From Apoderus coryli (lineage: Eukaryota; Arthropoda; Insecta; Coleoptera; Attelabidae): a stretch of DNA of 64,000 nucleotides. Within the stretch, counting starts at the first letter, position 1. Each line of letters begins with the position of its first letter. Shown here piece after piece: positions 46,724 to 57,838 of the stretch. A program made the translations under genes and the position numbers. The DNA lies in contig OU452206.1 of NCBI GenBank assembly GCA_911728435.2, positions 15,902,297 through 15,966,296 on the forward strand. The letters are read 5' to 3'. The notes under the pieces are model-generated. The model was not told the DNA's origin, ran no database searches, and saw nothing but the letters and a program-made list of their open reading frames with translations.

Positions 46724-46866
46724 TTTTTCATAAAGTTTCGTAAGTGATCATACGCGTTATTCTGTCTGACATATAAATATCTGAGAAACGCTTCTGTACT
46801 TTTTCAATAAAATTAATTACAATAAAAATACCAACGGCACCTCCACAAACTGTTTATTATCTAAAA

Positions 46867-46909
46867 GTGGAACATGTTTCGGGATATCTCAGATCCCATC
46901 ATCAGCCAC
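46867..46909 (-). ncRNA. hammerhead ribozyme motif (minus strand), left Penelope arm
   Basis: Minus strand: CUGAUGA (complement of 46899-46905), an extra U, stem II GGGAU/AUCCC, GAAA (complement of 46877-46880), CAUG, UU cleavage dinucleotide. Helix I GUGG/CCAC is perfect. Confidence 0.7.
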
Positions 46910-47380
46910 CACAAAGCTGCAAAAACATCAAACATGAAATTTACCGGTAAACAATATTAAAGTGACAAAACCAGCAAGTCAAAACTCACCAAAACAGATG
47001 TCAAAACTAACTAGAGGTCGATGAGGAAGAAAAATAGTAATATAAAACAGTCACAATGTAAAATAAAAATGAAAACAATATTTCATTTGGAACCATGTTA
47101 CAAAACAAAAAACACTTATCACATAATACGTTAAATGTTGAATTGTTGGTGAAATAATGAATCAAAATCGTAAATAAATATAAAACTACTTCAAATACAT
47201 GCAAATAGATATATATCAAAGATTAAACTAAAATAGTAGTGAGAGAAAAAAATGGTAAATCAATAAAATAAAATAGACCAACAGCCAATTCCAAGTTTTG
47301 TATGAAAACATATATGCTCAAAATAATCAAGGAACCATAAGGAAAGGACAGAAAATAACTTAAAATTAAAACAAATGAGG

Positions 47381-47602
47381 TTAAACCTGAGACTGTCTCA
47401 AATAGAGAAGACTCTCAAAGAAAATAAAAGGATCAAATTGTTCTTGATCATTTAAACAGACAACTTCATTGTTATTCTTGGCTTTGTAAATCTCAAGCAT
47501 TTCTAAAAGATTCAATCTGACACCCTTATCGCAGATGTGTAGGACTTTACAGTCGATCTCCATATTGAAAAAATGTGATAAGTGTTTTTTGTTTTGTAAC
47601 AT
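47381..47602 (-). pseudogene. C-terminal end of a Penelope-like element ORF
   Basis: Minus strand: LQNKKHLSHFFNMEIDCKVL then HICDKGVRLNLLEMLEIYK and VVCLNDQEQFDPFIFFESLL. This resembles the segment behind the GIY-YIG endonuclease of Penelope-like elements (H..E....FD...KILH...KG..LN.LE..EI.K ... LND). The reverse transcriptase and the GIY-YIG core are absent. The frame runs into the right inverted arm. Confidence 0.65.
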
Positions 47603-47779
47603 GTTTCCAAATGAAATATTGTTTTCATTTTTATTTTACATTTATTTTACTATTTTTCTTTTTAACATCGACCTCTAGTTAGTTTTGACATCTGTTTTGG
47701 TGAGTTTTCACTTGCTGGTTTTGTCACTTTAATATTGTTTACCGGTAATTTTCATGTTTGATGTTTTTGCAGCTTTGTG

Positions 47780-47822
47780 GTGGCTGATGATGGGATCTGA
47801 GATATCCCGAAACATGTTCCAC
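47780..47822 (+). ncRNA. hammerhead ribozyme motif (plus strand), right Penelope arm
   Basis: CTGATGA at 47784-47790, extra T, stem II GGGAT/ATCCC, GAAA at 47809-47812, CATG, TT. Helix I GTGG (47780-47783) pairs with CCAC (47819-47822). Identical to the left-arm copy over the motif. Confidence 0.7.
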
Positions 47823-48129
47823 TTTTAGATAATAAACAGTGGAGGTGACGTTGGTATTTTTATTGCAACCAATCTTGCACTCCACAGTTACTATGGATTA
47901 TTTCAATTTAATAAAATTAATATTCACTGTCGGATATAACCATTTTGAAGTTCCCTGAGACGATTAAGACCATTTCCAGATGGAAGACTTTGTGTGTATT
48001 CTTCCATGATATAGCGGCCAAACGCTTTAACCGATTGGGCTAAATTTTGGTGTATGAGTTTGGGAGAGTCCTAGGATAAACCTATTAGTTTTTGGTTGAA
48101 ATCCCTGTGATAGGGGGTAATGTAGTAAT

Positions 48130-48200
48130 TGAGTACTTTAACAGGGGTTCGATTCGCATGCGGAACGTTATAGCTTCTAATCCCAGCTCTGGCAATATTT
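48130..48200 (+). repeat. tRNA-Ala-like SINE fragment
   Basis: Shares GCATGCG and the T-arm/acceptor-like block AATCCCAGCTCTGGCAATA with a second copy at 59010-59075, both followed by a T-rich tail. Box A is lost. Likely the 3' part of a tRNA-derived SINE, not a functional tRNA. Confidence 0.45.
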
Positions 48201-48504
48201 TTAATTTTTGAATTAAGTAGAAGAAAAACTAAAAAAATATTAAAAATTCATTTATTCAAATTAATGAGATAAGGACACATTCAACACCAAAAAACTAACA
48301 AAATAATTATAGCTAAAACTGCTGAATCTTGTTTTAAACATAAGGTATTGCCAGGTACTATTAACATTGAAGTTAAAAAAAAAACAAACCTATCTAAACA
48401 CTAATTCCTATCAAATACATTACCTAAAAAATGACTAAATTATCTATAGGAATCCATTTGAATTAAACAAAATAAATAATAATAAAACAATAACAAAACA
48501 CACA

Positions 48505-51104
48505 TTAAATAACCAATGTTTTATCATTATTATCCCATTGAGTTTTCTTCAGTTTAACCATATTTTTTGGCGCAGTATTTTCACACTGAATTTTATCCAA
48601 ATTCTTTGAATTGCGAAACACTGGAATTTTACTCTCCGACTTCCTTGGTTTATCGCTAACACGCAATCTTGGCTGTGTTGATTTCTTTCCATTCTTATCA
48701 CTCAACGGTGTACGATTATGATCTTTCATTTTAACGATTCTCGGACATACCACTAGATCGGCGTCTTCGTAGATTAGGGAGGATAATTTCTTATCAAACT
48801 CTTTAACATCTTGAGTTAAATCAACTCGTTCCACTTTGACAGGTGTCTCAATACCGACCTCTCGTTCAATATCCATTGCCTGAACTTGTGTTGAAGTGTC
48901 TTTGCTAGATACCGGAGACATGCATGCGTTGGAAGCTTGAACACATTCTTGGTAAACTGTATCACATTTAAATTCTTCAGTTAGGGAAGCACCGCTAGTT
49001 GCTTCAGAAATATCTAATATCTTTACAACGCCTGATTCAAATGAGTTATTCAAGTTAATTACAGAAGATATATCTGAGTTATTTGTTGAGGAAGTCATTC
49101 CATCTTTGATGGATGCTGTGGAGGACTGCGTATCTGAGCCATTTTCTTCAGTTATTTGATTTAGTATTTCTGGATTCATATCCGAATCATCCTTTGAGGA
49201 TGAATCACTGTTTGTTCTACACATATCACTTGATCTGCCTTTTTCATCTATTGGGTACAGTTTATATTCTTCAGCTACGGAAGGATTGTCATATTCGTCC
49301 TGCTCGATATTATCTATATTCTCTTCCATGCTCTCCATTGCATTATTGTTTACATTTATTTTGTCATCGATAGCATCTAAGTTTTCTTCATTGCTAATGA
49401 TTGAAGATGTATCGGAATTATCGTTTTCGAGTTCGCATATCGAATTTTGCGATGTTTCCTGCGAGTCTTCTAATTGGTTCTCTTCAAAGTCTTCTTTATC
49501 TTCTATGATATCACAACCAATTTCTTCGCTTTCAACTGGTTCAACGACTTTCGATATACGCAGAATAGGAGTTCTTACAAAGTCTGCTGTCGGGGATCGA
49601 GGATCATATGGTTCTTCGAGAGACATTACGCTTTTACTCAATCTCTTCTGTTTGTTTTGAAAAACTTCGTCGATATCTGTTTCGGTGTAATCGATATTTG
49701 TTTCAAGCAAGCCTGCAAATGATTTACGTTTATTTGAATCGGCGTCGTTTTGTTTTGGTGTTACTGGACTGCTCTCTAATAATTTCGGAGGAACTATTGC
49801 TTTTGATGGTACAGATTTCGGAGTACATATTTCAGATTTGAAAACTTTTTCAAATAACTTGTTATATTGTGGTTTTTGTGCAAATTGCGTTTTGTTTGGA
49901 GTTGAATTTTCTGCATGAATCACAATTGGTGTGCGATTAATCTCGGCTGAAGGAGATCGGGGATCTATTTTCAACAGTAACGGTTGCTTTAGCGGAGTTT
50001 GTTCCTCGATTTTGTTTTGCGATTGTAGATTTTCCAATTTAGTAGCTGCTTCAGTCAATAACTGAAATAAAAAAAAACTTATATATTAAAATTATATTAT
50101 TTAATAAACTTTAACTGAATTAAAAAAAGAAAATAATAATAATAAGCTTTAGTGTCTAACGGGGAAACCCCAATTACAAGACAATGCAAAAATTAATATA
50201 CATTCCAGATAGTAAGTACATCATGTAATGATGGTTATTAATACACAAGCATGAACCGGGATACGAAACGAGCCGAAGGTGAGTTTCGTATGGTTTATGC
50301 GAGTGTATTAATAACAATTACATGAGAGTTACAATATTTTTACAATAAGAATATAATAAAAAAACATGTTGTTGATGTTAAGGGATAGGACAGTATTAGG
50401 GAGTAAATTCCTCCCTAATACTGTCCTATCCCTTAACATCTGCAGAAAACTACTTTACAAGTAAAAGTCACTGCTGTTGTATACAATTTGGACGAATGGT
50501 TGGTGATTTTACAACAATCAAATGGAAGTCATATCGTGAATAAGTTGAAGTTATTTTCTTACTTTATGATATATTCTTAAACAAAATTTGAATGAATATT
50601 GCGTGCATAAACTATCGGCCAGATAAGGAAACGTAAGCAATTACGCGAATACATTGGGTGTTTTCGAAAACAATGTTTTAGGACTCTGCCGTTCTAATAC
50701 AAATTTACAATTTCATGGTTTACGTTTTCTACTAAGAATAGTAAATTTGAATATTGGTACTATTTTAGTTAGCTTATTCTATAAAATTAGATATAACTAT
50801 TGCATTATCTCGAAAGTTATGAAATACGAAGCTCATAGCTTATTTAATATTTTACAACAATGAAGTTTTAATATTAAATCTATTACCTACTTACAGTTGG
50901 AATATTATAAAGTACATAGGTATTTACCGAAATAGGTGTTCGAGAAATATTCTTACTGGGCGATCTAGGATCACCATCAATTTGCTCATATTTTAGTGAC
51001 TTTCTTTCAGCCAAAATTGGTGTAGACGGTATGCTTCCGTGCTCTTCAACATTATCTTCGGCTTCTGGTAATTTTTGAGCTAATTTACTTCCACTCAAAC
51101 CCAT
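48505..51104 (-). CDS. CDCA3/Tome-1-like cell-cycle protein
   Basis: Two exons on the minus strand: 51104-50928 and 50061-48505, in phase, 577 residues. It begins MGLSGSKLAQK, where Gly2 could be myristoylated. Three repeats of the pattern DPRSPS..I.RTPI occur: DPRSPSKNISRTPI (exon 1), DPRSPSAEINRTPI and DPRSPTADFVRTPI. The same repeat and an MG start are found in vertebrate CDCA3 (Tome-1), an F-box-associated trigger of mitotic entry. The C-terminus has RTPLSDKNGKK, similar to the end of CDCA3. The long middle is acidic and Ser-rich, probably disordered; it makes the protein about twice as long as human CDCA3 (268). Many SP/TP sites suggest CDK control. Orthology is likely but function is inferred. 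Confidence 0.75.
50228..50322. repeat. imperfect 40-bp-arm hairpin
   Basis: Left arm GGTTATTAATACACAAGCAT pairs with the right arm ATGCGAGTGTATTAATAAC; both continue to a shared ATACGAAAC. The centre is GAGCCGAAGGTGA, similar to the centre of the 19.2-kb hairpin. Located in the CDCA3-like intron. Confidence 0.7.
50374..50440. repeat. perfect 30-bp inverted repeat with a 7-base loop
   Basis: Arms 50374-50403 and 50411-50440 are exact complements; the left arm starts GATGTTAAGGGATAGGACAG. The loop is TAAATTC. It lies in the single intron of the CDCA3-like gene, about 0.5 kb from its 5' splice site. Confidence 0.9.
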
Positions 51105-51776
51105 AGTTATTGTTCTTTTCAATATTTGCTCAGTAATTATAATTAAATTATTGTTAACTGTAAGATACAAACAATTATTTATTTAGTTTCAATGTTTAAC
51201 AAACAACAAAATTGCTAATTCGAACACTGCATACTGGATGTATCGTTAAGGTTTGAACAAAAACCGTTGATCGTTGTTTTTTCAAAGATCTTTAATAAAC
51301 AGGTACGAAGTTAACAACAGTCAATGAGATAAAGCATGATTCACACAGATTACCGTGCCGTACAACGCATAATGTAAGGTAAACTAAGGGATTTGGTATA
51401 AATGTATCTAAAAATAGGTGCTAAATATCTTATATCCTTTCCTTCAACGTCAAATATCACAAACTTCCACTCACTTCATTAAATAATAATTGTCCTACAG
51501 TTCAGCTGAGCTGTGATGTAGGAGGAAAAAGGAAAGTGCCTAATAACTACTAACTACGTCGGTATCTTGGTTTGCTTGAAACTTGCGAGCTGAGTTGGCG
51601 GTAGAAGGCCATAAAATATATACAAAAAAGAAGAGGAACGTCATCTTTATATATATGTCATATGTTCGAATGTTCGTTTATTTGTCTTGTCATATTGTAC
51701 CCAAATATTTTTATTTACTTGATTTCGTGTAAACTAATGCAAATAAGTCAGATAAACAAATTAAATTGTTATAAAA
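51105..51776. promoter_or_regulatory. shared divergent promoter region of the CDCA3-like gene and GTF2F2
   Basis: The two start codons point away from each other with 672 bases between them. No transposon is seen here, unlike most spacers in the window, which fits a functional bidirectional promoter. No TATA box or named site can be assigned with confidence. Confidence 0.5.
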
Positions 51777-52755
51777 ATGTCTAAGGAAGTACATATTGAT
51801 CGTGATTTAGATTTAGCAAATGCCAATCGCGGTGTATGGCTAGTTAAAGTCCCAAAATATGTTGCAAATCGATGGGAGAAAGCTCCCAACGATATGGAAG
51901 TTGGAAAATTAAAAATTACTAAGTAAATTGTATTTGTTTAAACGTTAGCAAATCATTATGTTTATTCTCTATTTTTTAGAGTACAAGGACAAAAACCTCA
52001 AGTGGCTTTATCACTATCATCTGCGATTTTAAACTTAAGTGAGTCGGGAGAAGAAAATATACCAAAGGACCACAGACTAGATGTGTCAACTGTTACACAG
52101 CAAACATTAGGAGTTTTCTCACATGTCGTGCGTAAGTTTCTAAATATTATTTGCAACGTGTGAATTAACTGAAGTATTTTTATTTTATAGCCACAAACAC
52201 GGACTCTGTCGTTCCTGAGACTGAAAAACTTTATATGGAAGGTAAAATTGTTCAAAAGTTGGAATGTAGACCCTATGCAGATAATTGTTATATGAAGTTG
52301 AAGCTAGAGTCAATACGTAAAGCGTCATTGCCAACGAGAAAAGTTAAACAACTAGAAAGGGTTGTTCAAACCTATAAGCCAGTATCTGATCACAAAAATA
52401 ACGTAAGTTCTTTATTGGTTTTAGAAACTTTTATGTTGAGCTTATATATTTGTTCTATTTTCAGATTGAATACATGGAACGTAAAAAAGCTGAAGGCAAA
52501 AAGGCTCGTGACGGTAAAGATGCTGTTTTGGAAATGTTGTTTGCTGCATTTGAGAAACATCAATATTACAATATCAAAGACTTGGTTAAAATTACTAAAC
52601 AACCAATAACATATCTTAAAGAAATACTGAAAGAAGTTTGTAACTATAATTTGAAAAATCCACATAAAAACATGTGGGAATTAAAACCTGAGTACAGGCA
52701 TTACAAACAAAGCGAGGAGGGAGAAGCGAAGAAGGATGAGTCTGATGATGATTAG
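51777..52755 (+). CDS. GTF2F2: general transcription factor IIF subunit 2 (TFIIF beta, RAP30)
   Basis: Four exons: 51777-51922, 51980-52131, 52191-52402, 52465-52755, in phase, 266 residues (human 249). Residues 1-110 form the dimerisation barrel: LANANRGVWLVKVPKYVANR, then a loop and LGVFSH. EGKIVQKLECRP, followed by RKASLPTRKVKQLERVV and YKPVSDHKNN, is the linker. The C-terminal winged helix carries LEMLFAAFEKHQYYNIKDLV and then QPITYLKEILKEV, NPHKNMWELKPEYRHY. The tail is acidic (KDESDDD). With TFIIF alpha it binds RNA polymerase II, delivers it to the promoter and helps start-site choice and early elongation. Introns are all short (57-62 bases). An AATAAA occurs near 52883. Confidence 0.95.
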
Positions 52756-55480
52756 TTGGGACAAGTAATGGTGTTGTTAATAATAATTGTTAATGCTGCA
52801 GTTTTTATTATGCATAATTATTCAATAGATTTATATTTATTTAAGAATTTCAAGTGTTTTATTAGGTATGTACCTATAACCAAATAAAGGCAAGCAAATA
52901 TTTGTATATGATTTTGTTTACACAGTTGCCTCCGTTATCTCTGTGGTTTAAATATACCCCTGAACTGTGACATGAGGCGTTATCCTTCTACAACTCAGGT
53001 CAGCGGGCTATGACATCACCTAACAATGATCTCACTTGCATTTATGTCGTAAAAGGACCAATAACACTTTTTTCTTAATTAATTTACCAAATACAGGAAA
53101 TCTGCCTCATCCGGTTTGCAAACGTAAGAGAGAGTATCACAAGGTTGACGCAACGGTGAACATTCGTTATACATAATAGGCGTTATCTGTTTACATCAAA
53201 TATCAGTAGTTTTCTCTCAATTAACTTAAATGTGCATTCCATCTACAAAATGATTTGACAATCTTAAGTGAGAAACTACTTAGATAGTTGTCATTTGTCA
53301 TTCCACAAAACACATTTGATTATTTTAAATCCCCCATAATAAATATTTGGCATTCGTTGAGTTAGGGGATATAATAATATTGATTAAAAAGGCGAGTATT
53401 AATAATAATAAGTAATAATATTAATCCTCCCAAAACATGGGAACAACAGTGTTTGGGAACGAACCTTTAAATTCGTTGTCGATTAATGTCATGTGAAAAA
53501 AAAGGCATATGTAGTGGGGGAATAGTGTCTTTGTAGTATTTGCCCTTTCTGGCAAATTCACTGAAGCGAGCGACATCTTGAATATTATTACTATACTAAA
53601 GGCTATTGAAATGGGGTTTAATTTTGAATCAGAGAGACATCTATAACACCCTCGATAACACCCAAAGTAGAGATGTTATTGGATATATTATACGATTTAC
53701 GATTAATAGAACGCCCTCTTGCATTTCAATAGGGAAGTCTTGAAGTATACAGGGTGTGCTGTGACATATCAAACATGTTTATTTGAATTTAACATTTTTT
53801 CTTGTTACGGTTTTGAATTGTGTCCACCGAATGCGATAATGCATGTTGTACCTCATATATCAGATTTTTTTATATGAATTCAATTTAGAAATACTTAAAA
53901 AGACATCTGCGACTGTATTATTTATGTAAAACGTAAACATTAAATAAGAAAAATTTTAGAAAAGGCATCAGTCATCTTAAAATGTCACACAACGCTTTAT
54001 CATTCTGTCCTTAAGAATAGTTTTTTTTGTGCAATCCACCTCCGTTAAAAACATCATTTTATGTTGATTTGAGTATTTTTTTAGAAATGCGTGTGTGGTT
54101 ATTTGATTTCTTTTTATATGCCTACTCGATATTGGTGACTTGCATGAAATTCTACAAAAGTGTTTGTTTGCAGAAATTTATTATTTACAAATCAGTGTGG
54201 TTGAGAACTGGTAGTATCAATCATTTTTTTGGGTTCTTTGTTCCTTTTGCTTATGACATGAGGCTCCTTTTAATATCATCCCGAATATAGTATAATATGG
54301 AGGTCTAGTATTTTTACTTTCAATCAAAAAAAATAATAATACAGAGACGTGCTTGTTATGAAAAAAGTTACAATATTTGATTTTTTCAATGGATTTAACA
54401 TATACCTATGTGGCTGCCCAACGACGAGCTTCTGCGATGGATCACTTTGGAAGTAGACTGAAAAGTTGATAAGAAATATTAGGTATTAATAATAATAAGT
54501 ATGTTACCTATATAAAATAAATCAAATAAAAATTTTGAAATTAATTAAAAAAGAAAAATAGGCCCTAATAATCACCATATTAAATTTAAAAAAGAACCAT
54601 ACCTATTACAAAATAAAACAATGCAACAATAATGTTCATGGATAGGAAAATTTAAACATTGCTCTATTCCTCTATCGCTCAAATACTCACGAATTTAAAT
54701 GATGCCTTACTGTGGCCTTACGCTATATCAAAAACGGAATCGATGGAATATTTTTTGACTTAAGTCATTGAAAATCTGTCATTATTGACGTGTATATAGC
54801 ATATTTGAGTCGAATTCACGCCATTGACCGATTTTAAACGCGGTTATGATGAGAGTTGACCTTTGTTTTGGCACTTCATCACAACCGATTCAAACCGCTT
54901 CTAGCCGAGGGAAAGGTAACAGAGTCTTTATGTTATAATATCTATTTAAAACATTTGTATTTTTTGAGGTTATGACGTTAAGTTAATGCGACCACACAAA
55001 TAATTTACGTAGCTTAATTACGAACAGAAAAGTTGAAAATGAATGAGGACACATTAATAATGGCCAAATCATTTATGAGAAGAGTGGTCAATTTCAGTTC
55101 GTCTATCTCAATTTTGTAATCTATTCCTTCATAGTTAATTCTAATTCTAATGGCCATATTCTCCGTTATAGGCTTGAGCGGCGCTTATGTAAGCTACGCT
55201 TGAAAATTAAGCCAAGCTTCAACCACAGTTGTATGCACCGTAACAAAAAGAGCCAAGCAGCCTAAAATAGAATCTGGCAACAGCGAAATATTGTGGGAAT
55301 TTCGTTGGCCAGATATGAAAAGACAATATATTCACTGTTTTGTTTGTGTTTGTTTAAGCCATAACCTAAAAAATATTCTTATTTCCGATTTCCGCGGATT
55401 TCGTTCATGTTTGAGTTCGATTCAATTATTATGCTTTATAATGTATTCATAATAAAGACGTAAATATTAAGTTAATTATG
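52756..55480. other. gene-free spacer downstream of GTF2F2
   Basis: 2.7 kb, AT-rich. TACAGGGTGT at 53748 belongs to the recurrent short motif of this window. GTGGCGTT-like and ACCGATT words at 54.8-55.3 kb hint at old transposon ends, but nothing can be named. Open frames such as 54027-54290 look random. Confidence 0.5.
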
Positions 55481-55514
55481 CACAGGGATAAGACTGCAAA
55501 AGTTCCAAGGCCCT

Positions 55515-55830
55515 AATTTTATGGTGTCTGAAAAAATGCATTTAATGCAAGTTATTGCTAATAAATACGGATCAATACTCGAGGATAAAAAAACAGATCG
55601 GATATCAGCTATGCAGAAAGAAAATGCGTGGAAATCAATAGAAAACGAATTCAATGCCTCGTCACATGCGGTGCTTTTAGAAAAGGTTCATGTTTAAAAA
55701 AATGTTATGAGAATAGAAAGAAAGAGCTATGGAAGTCCTTGGCTGAAGAAAGAAAGGCGAAAATAATTACAGGTGGTGGTCCTAAAAAATTAGAAGGGAT
55801 GAAAATGATGAAATTTTGCAGTCAAGTATA
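55515..55830 (+). pseudogene. Myb/SANT-like DNA-binding domain pseudogene
   Basis: Plus-strand reading: KMHLMQVIANKYGSILEDKK then NAWKSIENEFNASS, a frameshift near 55670, then RKGSCLKKCYENRKKELWKS, ending KIITGGGPKK. The spacing of Trp and the K..Y.N.K....L....G.GPKK pattern match the Myb/SANT-like domain found in transposon-linked and zeste-type regulatory proteins. No transposase partner was found next to it; the frame at 55865-56278 may be its decayed C-terminus. Confidence 0.6.
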
Positions 55831-55849
55831 AATAAAAAGACTCTAGTGG

Positions 55850-57645
55850 GGCTAACAAATCAATTTGATGATTTTGTTAGGCGAAATCCTCAACCCAAAT
55901 AATGAGTCATATGTGGTTGTTCAACATGGCTATTTCCGTCGCACATTCTATTTACCAGTCAGTGCGAAGCTCCTTCCTGTCATTTTATATTCAAAGATTA
56001 CAACAAAAGACATGGCAGCAGTTGATATGGTCGACATATTGTTGCTTCGGAGTTCGGAGTCAACTGAATCACCAGTTGCAGTAAAATTTGCTGCGAGGCC
56101 GCTCATAGCGAGGCATCCTCTTAAAGTGCGTCAACGGCTTTATATTACAATTGATGAAGTGATTTTTTTAAGCGACTCTTCTCTCTGCTGGAAATTAAGT
56201 ACGATATGGATAATGGGTATATGTATGTTGTGTGTTCTTTTATCATATTTTGTTATATTACACATAAGTAGGATATAAATCGTGTAGGTAGCAAATTTTG
56301 CTTTTTAACTTTTTTCTTTTAGATATTTTCATTGTACCATCTCGCATGTGATGATAATAATATAAAAACGGGGAAAAAGAATGAAGAAAAAAAAAAAGAT
56401 ATATATTTTTAGAGACCAGTGGTCAGTACAAAAAAGGCAGGTGTGTTATATAGTAACACACTCGTAGGGCTACTTAGGGTTATTTTAACCATTATACGCT
56501 TTTCTTTGAAAAGAGAACCGAGTGTGACTTATGTTACATTTTGCGATAGACAGCAAAAAGGAAAACGGATTTCGGATGTCAGACATTTATTTTTATTAAT
56601 GTTTTACTTTTGGATTATTATTGTATTTTACAAAAAAATGGGACAGAATGAAACATCATGGTGTAACTTATGTCGAAACATGCTCGTTTGCACCACATAC
56701 AGTTTAAGTGACGATTTGTTCTAAGAGTCGAATAGCATCTATTTTTTATTGCACCGCGTTGAAACGTCACTTAAATTTGCGCTTAAGTTAAGGGTCGAAA
56801 ATTCCCTTCTTAAATGTAATTCTAACCTCAATATTGCTTTTATATTTTGCATTATTGGGTTGTTTACTTTGTGTGGCGCTTAAAAAATTTAAGATATGGA
56901 ATTTTTAGACTCTGATAATCATATTTTATTGATCCCACAACAACATTCTTGTATTGAAACTTTTTCTGACGTTATAGAAAGTAGACCGTCATTTTGCATT
57001 ATAGGCTCTACTCTCTACTAGATCAGACAACTGAATGTAGGCCTATCAAATGGTATATGACAGTTATTAGTTTTATTTGTAGAAATATCAAAAATCGAGT
57101 TATAGAGAAATTTATTGTTGAGGTTTTTTGACCACCCTGGTATTTTAGTATAGTGTTAAATTCTGTCTCGATTGTCGTTTATGTTATTAGTCTTTAAAAT
57201 AACGTAAATGTATACAGGGTGTCCCTTATTCGGGAACCAAATCGATCTCTATACAAGGTGTTACAGAAAGACATGGCCAAAATTTGTGAGCGAATTGGGG
57301 ACATCTAATCATTAAAAAAACCTAAATTGTAATTTTTCGAAAAGTCCTTATTTACAAAGATACAGGGTGTTAAAGATGACTGCCTGAGGACGATTTTTTT
57401 GAAATATTTGCAAAACGAGTAAAGATGAATTAACCAAATGTAGCATATTTATTCACCTAGTAAAATGTCGTAAACTGACATGAAATTGAATAAAAAAGGA
57501 TGACCATAGGCAGGTAAACGGGGGGGGACCCTTGCCTTAATTATAACCTAACTTTTTTTCCTTGTGATTTTTATTCATTTTGTGTCAAAAATGTGATAAA
57601 ATAAAGTTTTCTACATAAAAAAGGCATACTTCTTTTTTCTCGAAA
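55850..57645. other. repeat-rich spacer
   Basis: AT-rich. At 57205-57560 a segment with TACAGGGTGTCCC, ATACAAGGTGTTACAGAAAG and GATACAGGGTGTT repeats is typical of interspersed arthropod repeats. The frame 56419-56724 has no recognised domain. Confidence 0.45.
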
Positions 57646-57838
57646 AACTTAAAGGTTTTTGAGAAATTCGAGTTTGAAAATTTTGGGACAAAACTGGTCC
57701 TTAGTAAACAGCATTAATAAAATTATTGAAATACAGTTTGCTAACGAAAAGTTCCCCAAAATTTTATTAATGCTTTGTACTACCAGTTTTCTCCTAAAAT
57801 TTTCAAACTCGAATTTATCGAAAACCTTAAAGTTTATG
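57646..57838. repeat. foldback with about 90-bp inverted arms
   Basis: AAACTTAAAGGTTTTTGAGA at 57646 pairs with the inverted copy ending AAACCTTAAAGTTT at 57835. Blocks TTCGAGTTTGAAAATTTT and GCATTAATAAAATT are shared inside. The overlapping open frames on both strands at 57649-57859 are products of the palindrome. Confidence 0.75.

Larger units (their letters stand above)
46820..47865. mobile_element. Penelope-like remnant between inverted hammerhead-bearing arms
   Basis: Left arm 46820-47123 and right arm 47574-47865 are inverted copies about 300 bp long with few changes (shared blocks CTGTTTATTATCTAAAAGTG and TTTACCGGTAA). Each arm carries a complete hammerhead motif. The centre codes on the minus strand for the end of a Penelope-like ORF. 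This fits a severely truncated Penelope-like element with pLTR-like arms in inverted orientation. Confidence 0.75.
44884..48504. other. spacer between B3GALT6 and the CDCA3-like gene
   Basis: Filled with the LINE-like remnant, the 46-kb inverted-repeat element, the Penelope-like foldback and the SINE fragment. At 48000-48110 a segment with the wording AACCGATTGGGCTAAATTTT resembles a common arthropod repeat. No host gene seen. Confidence 0.5.
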
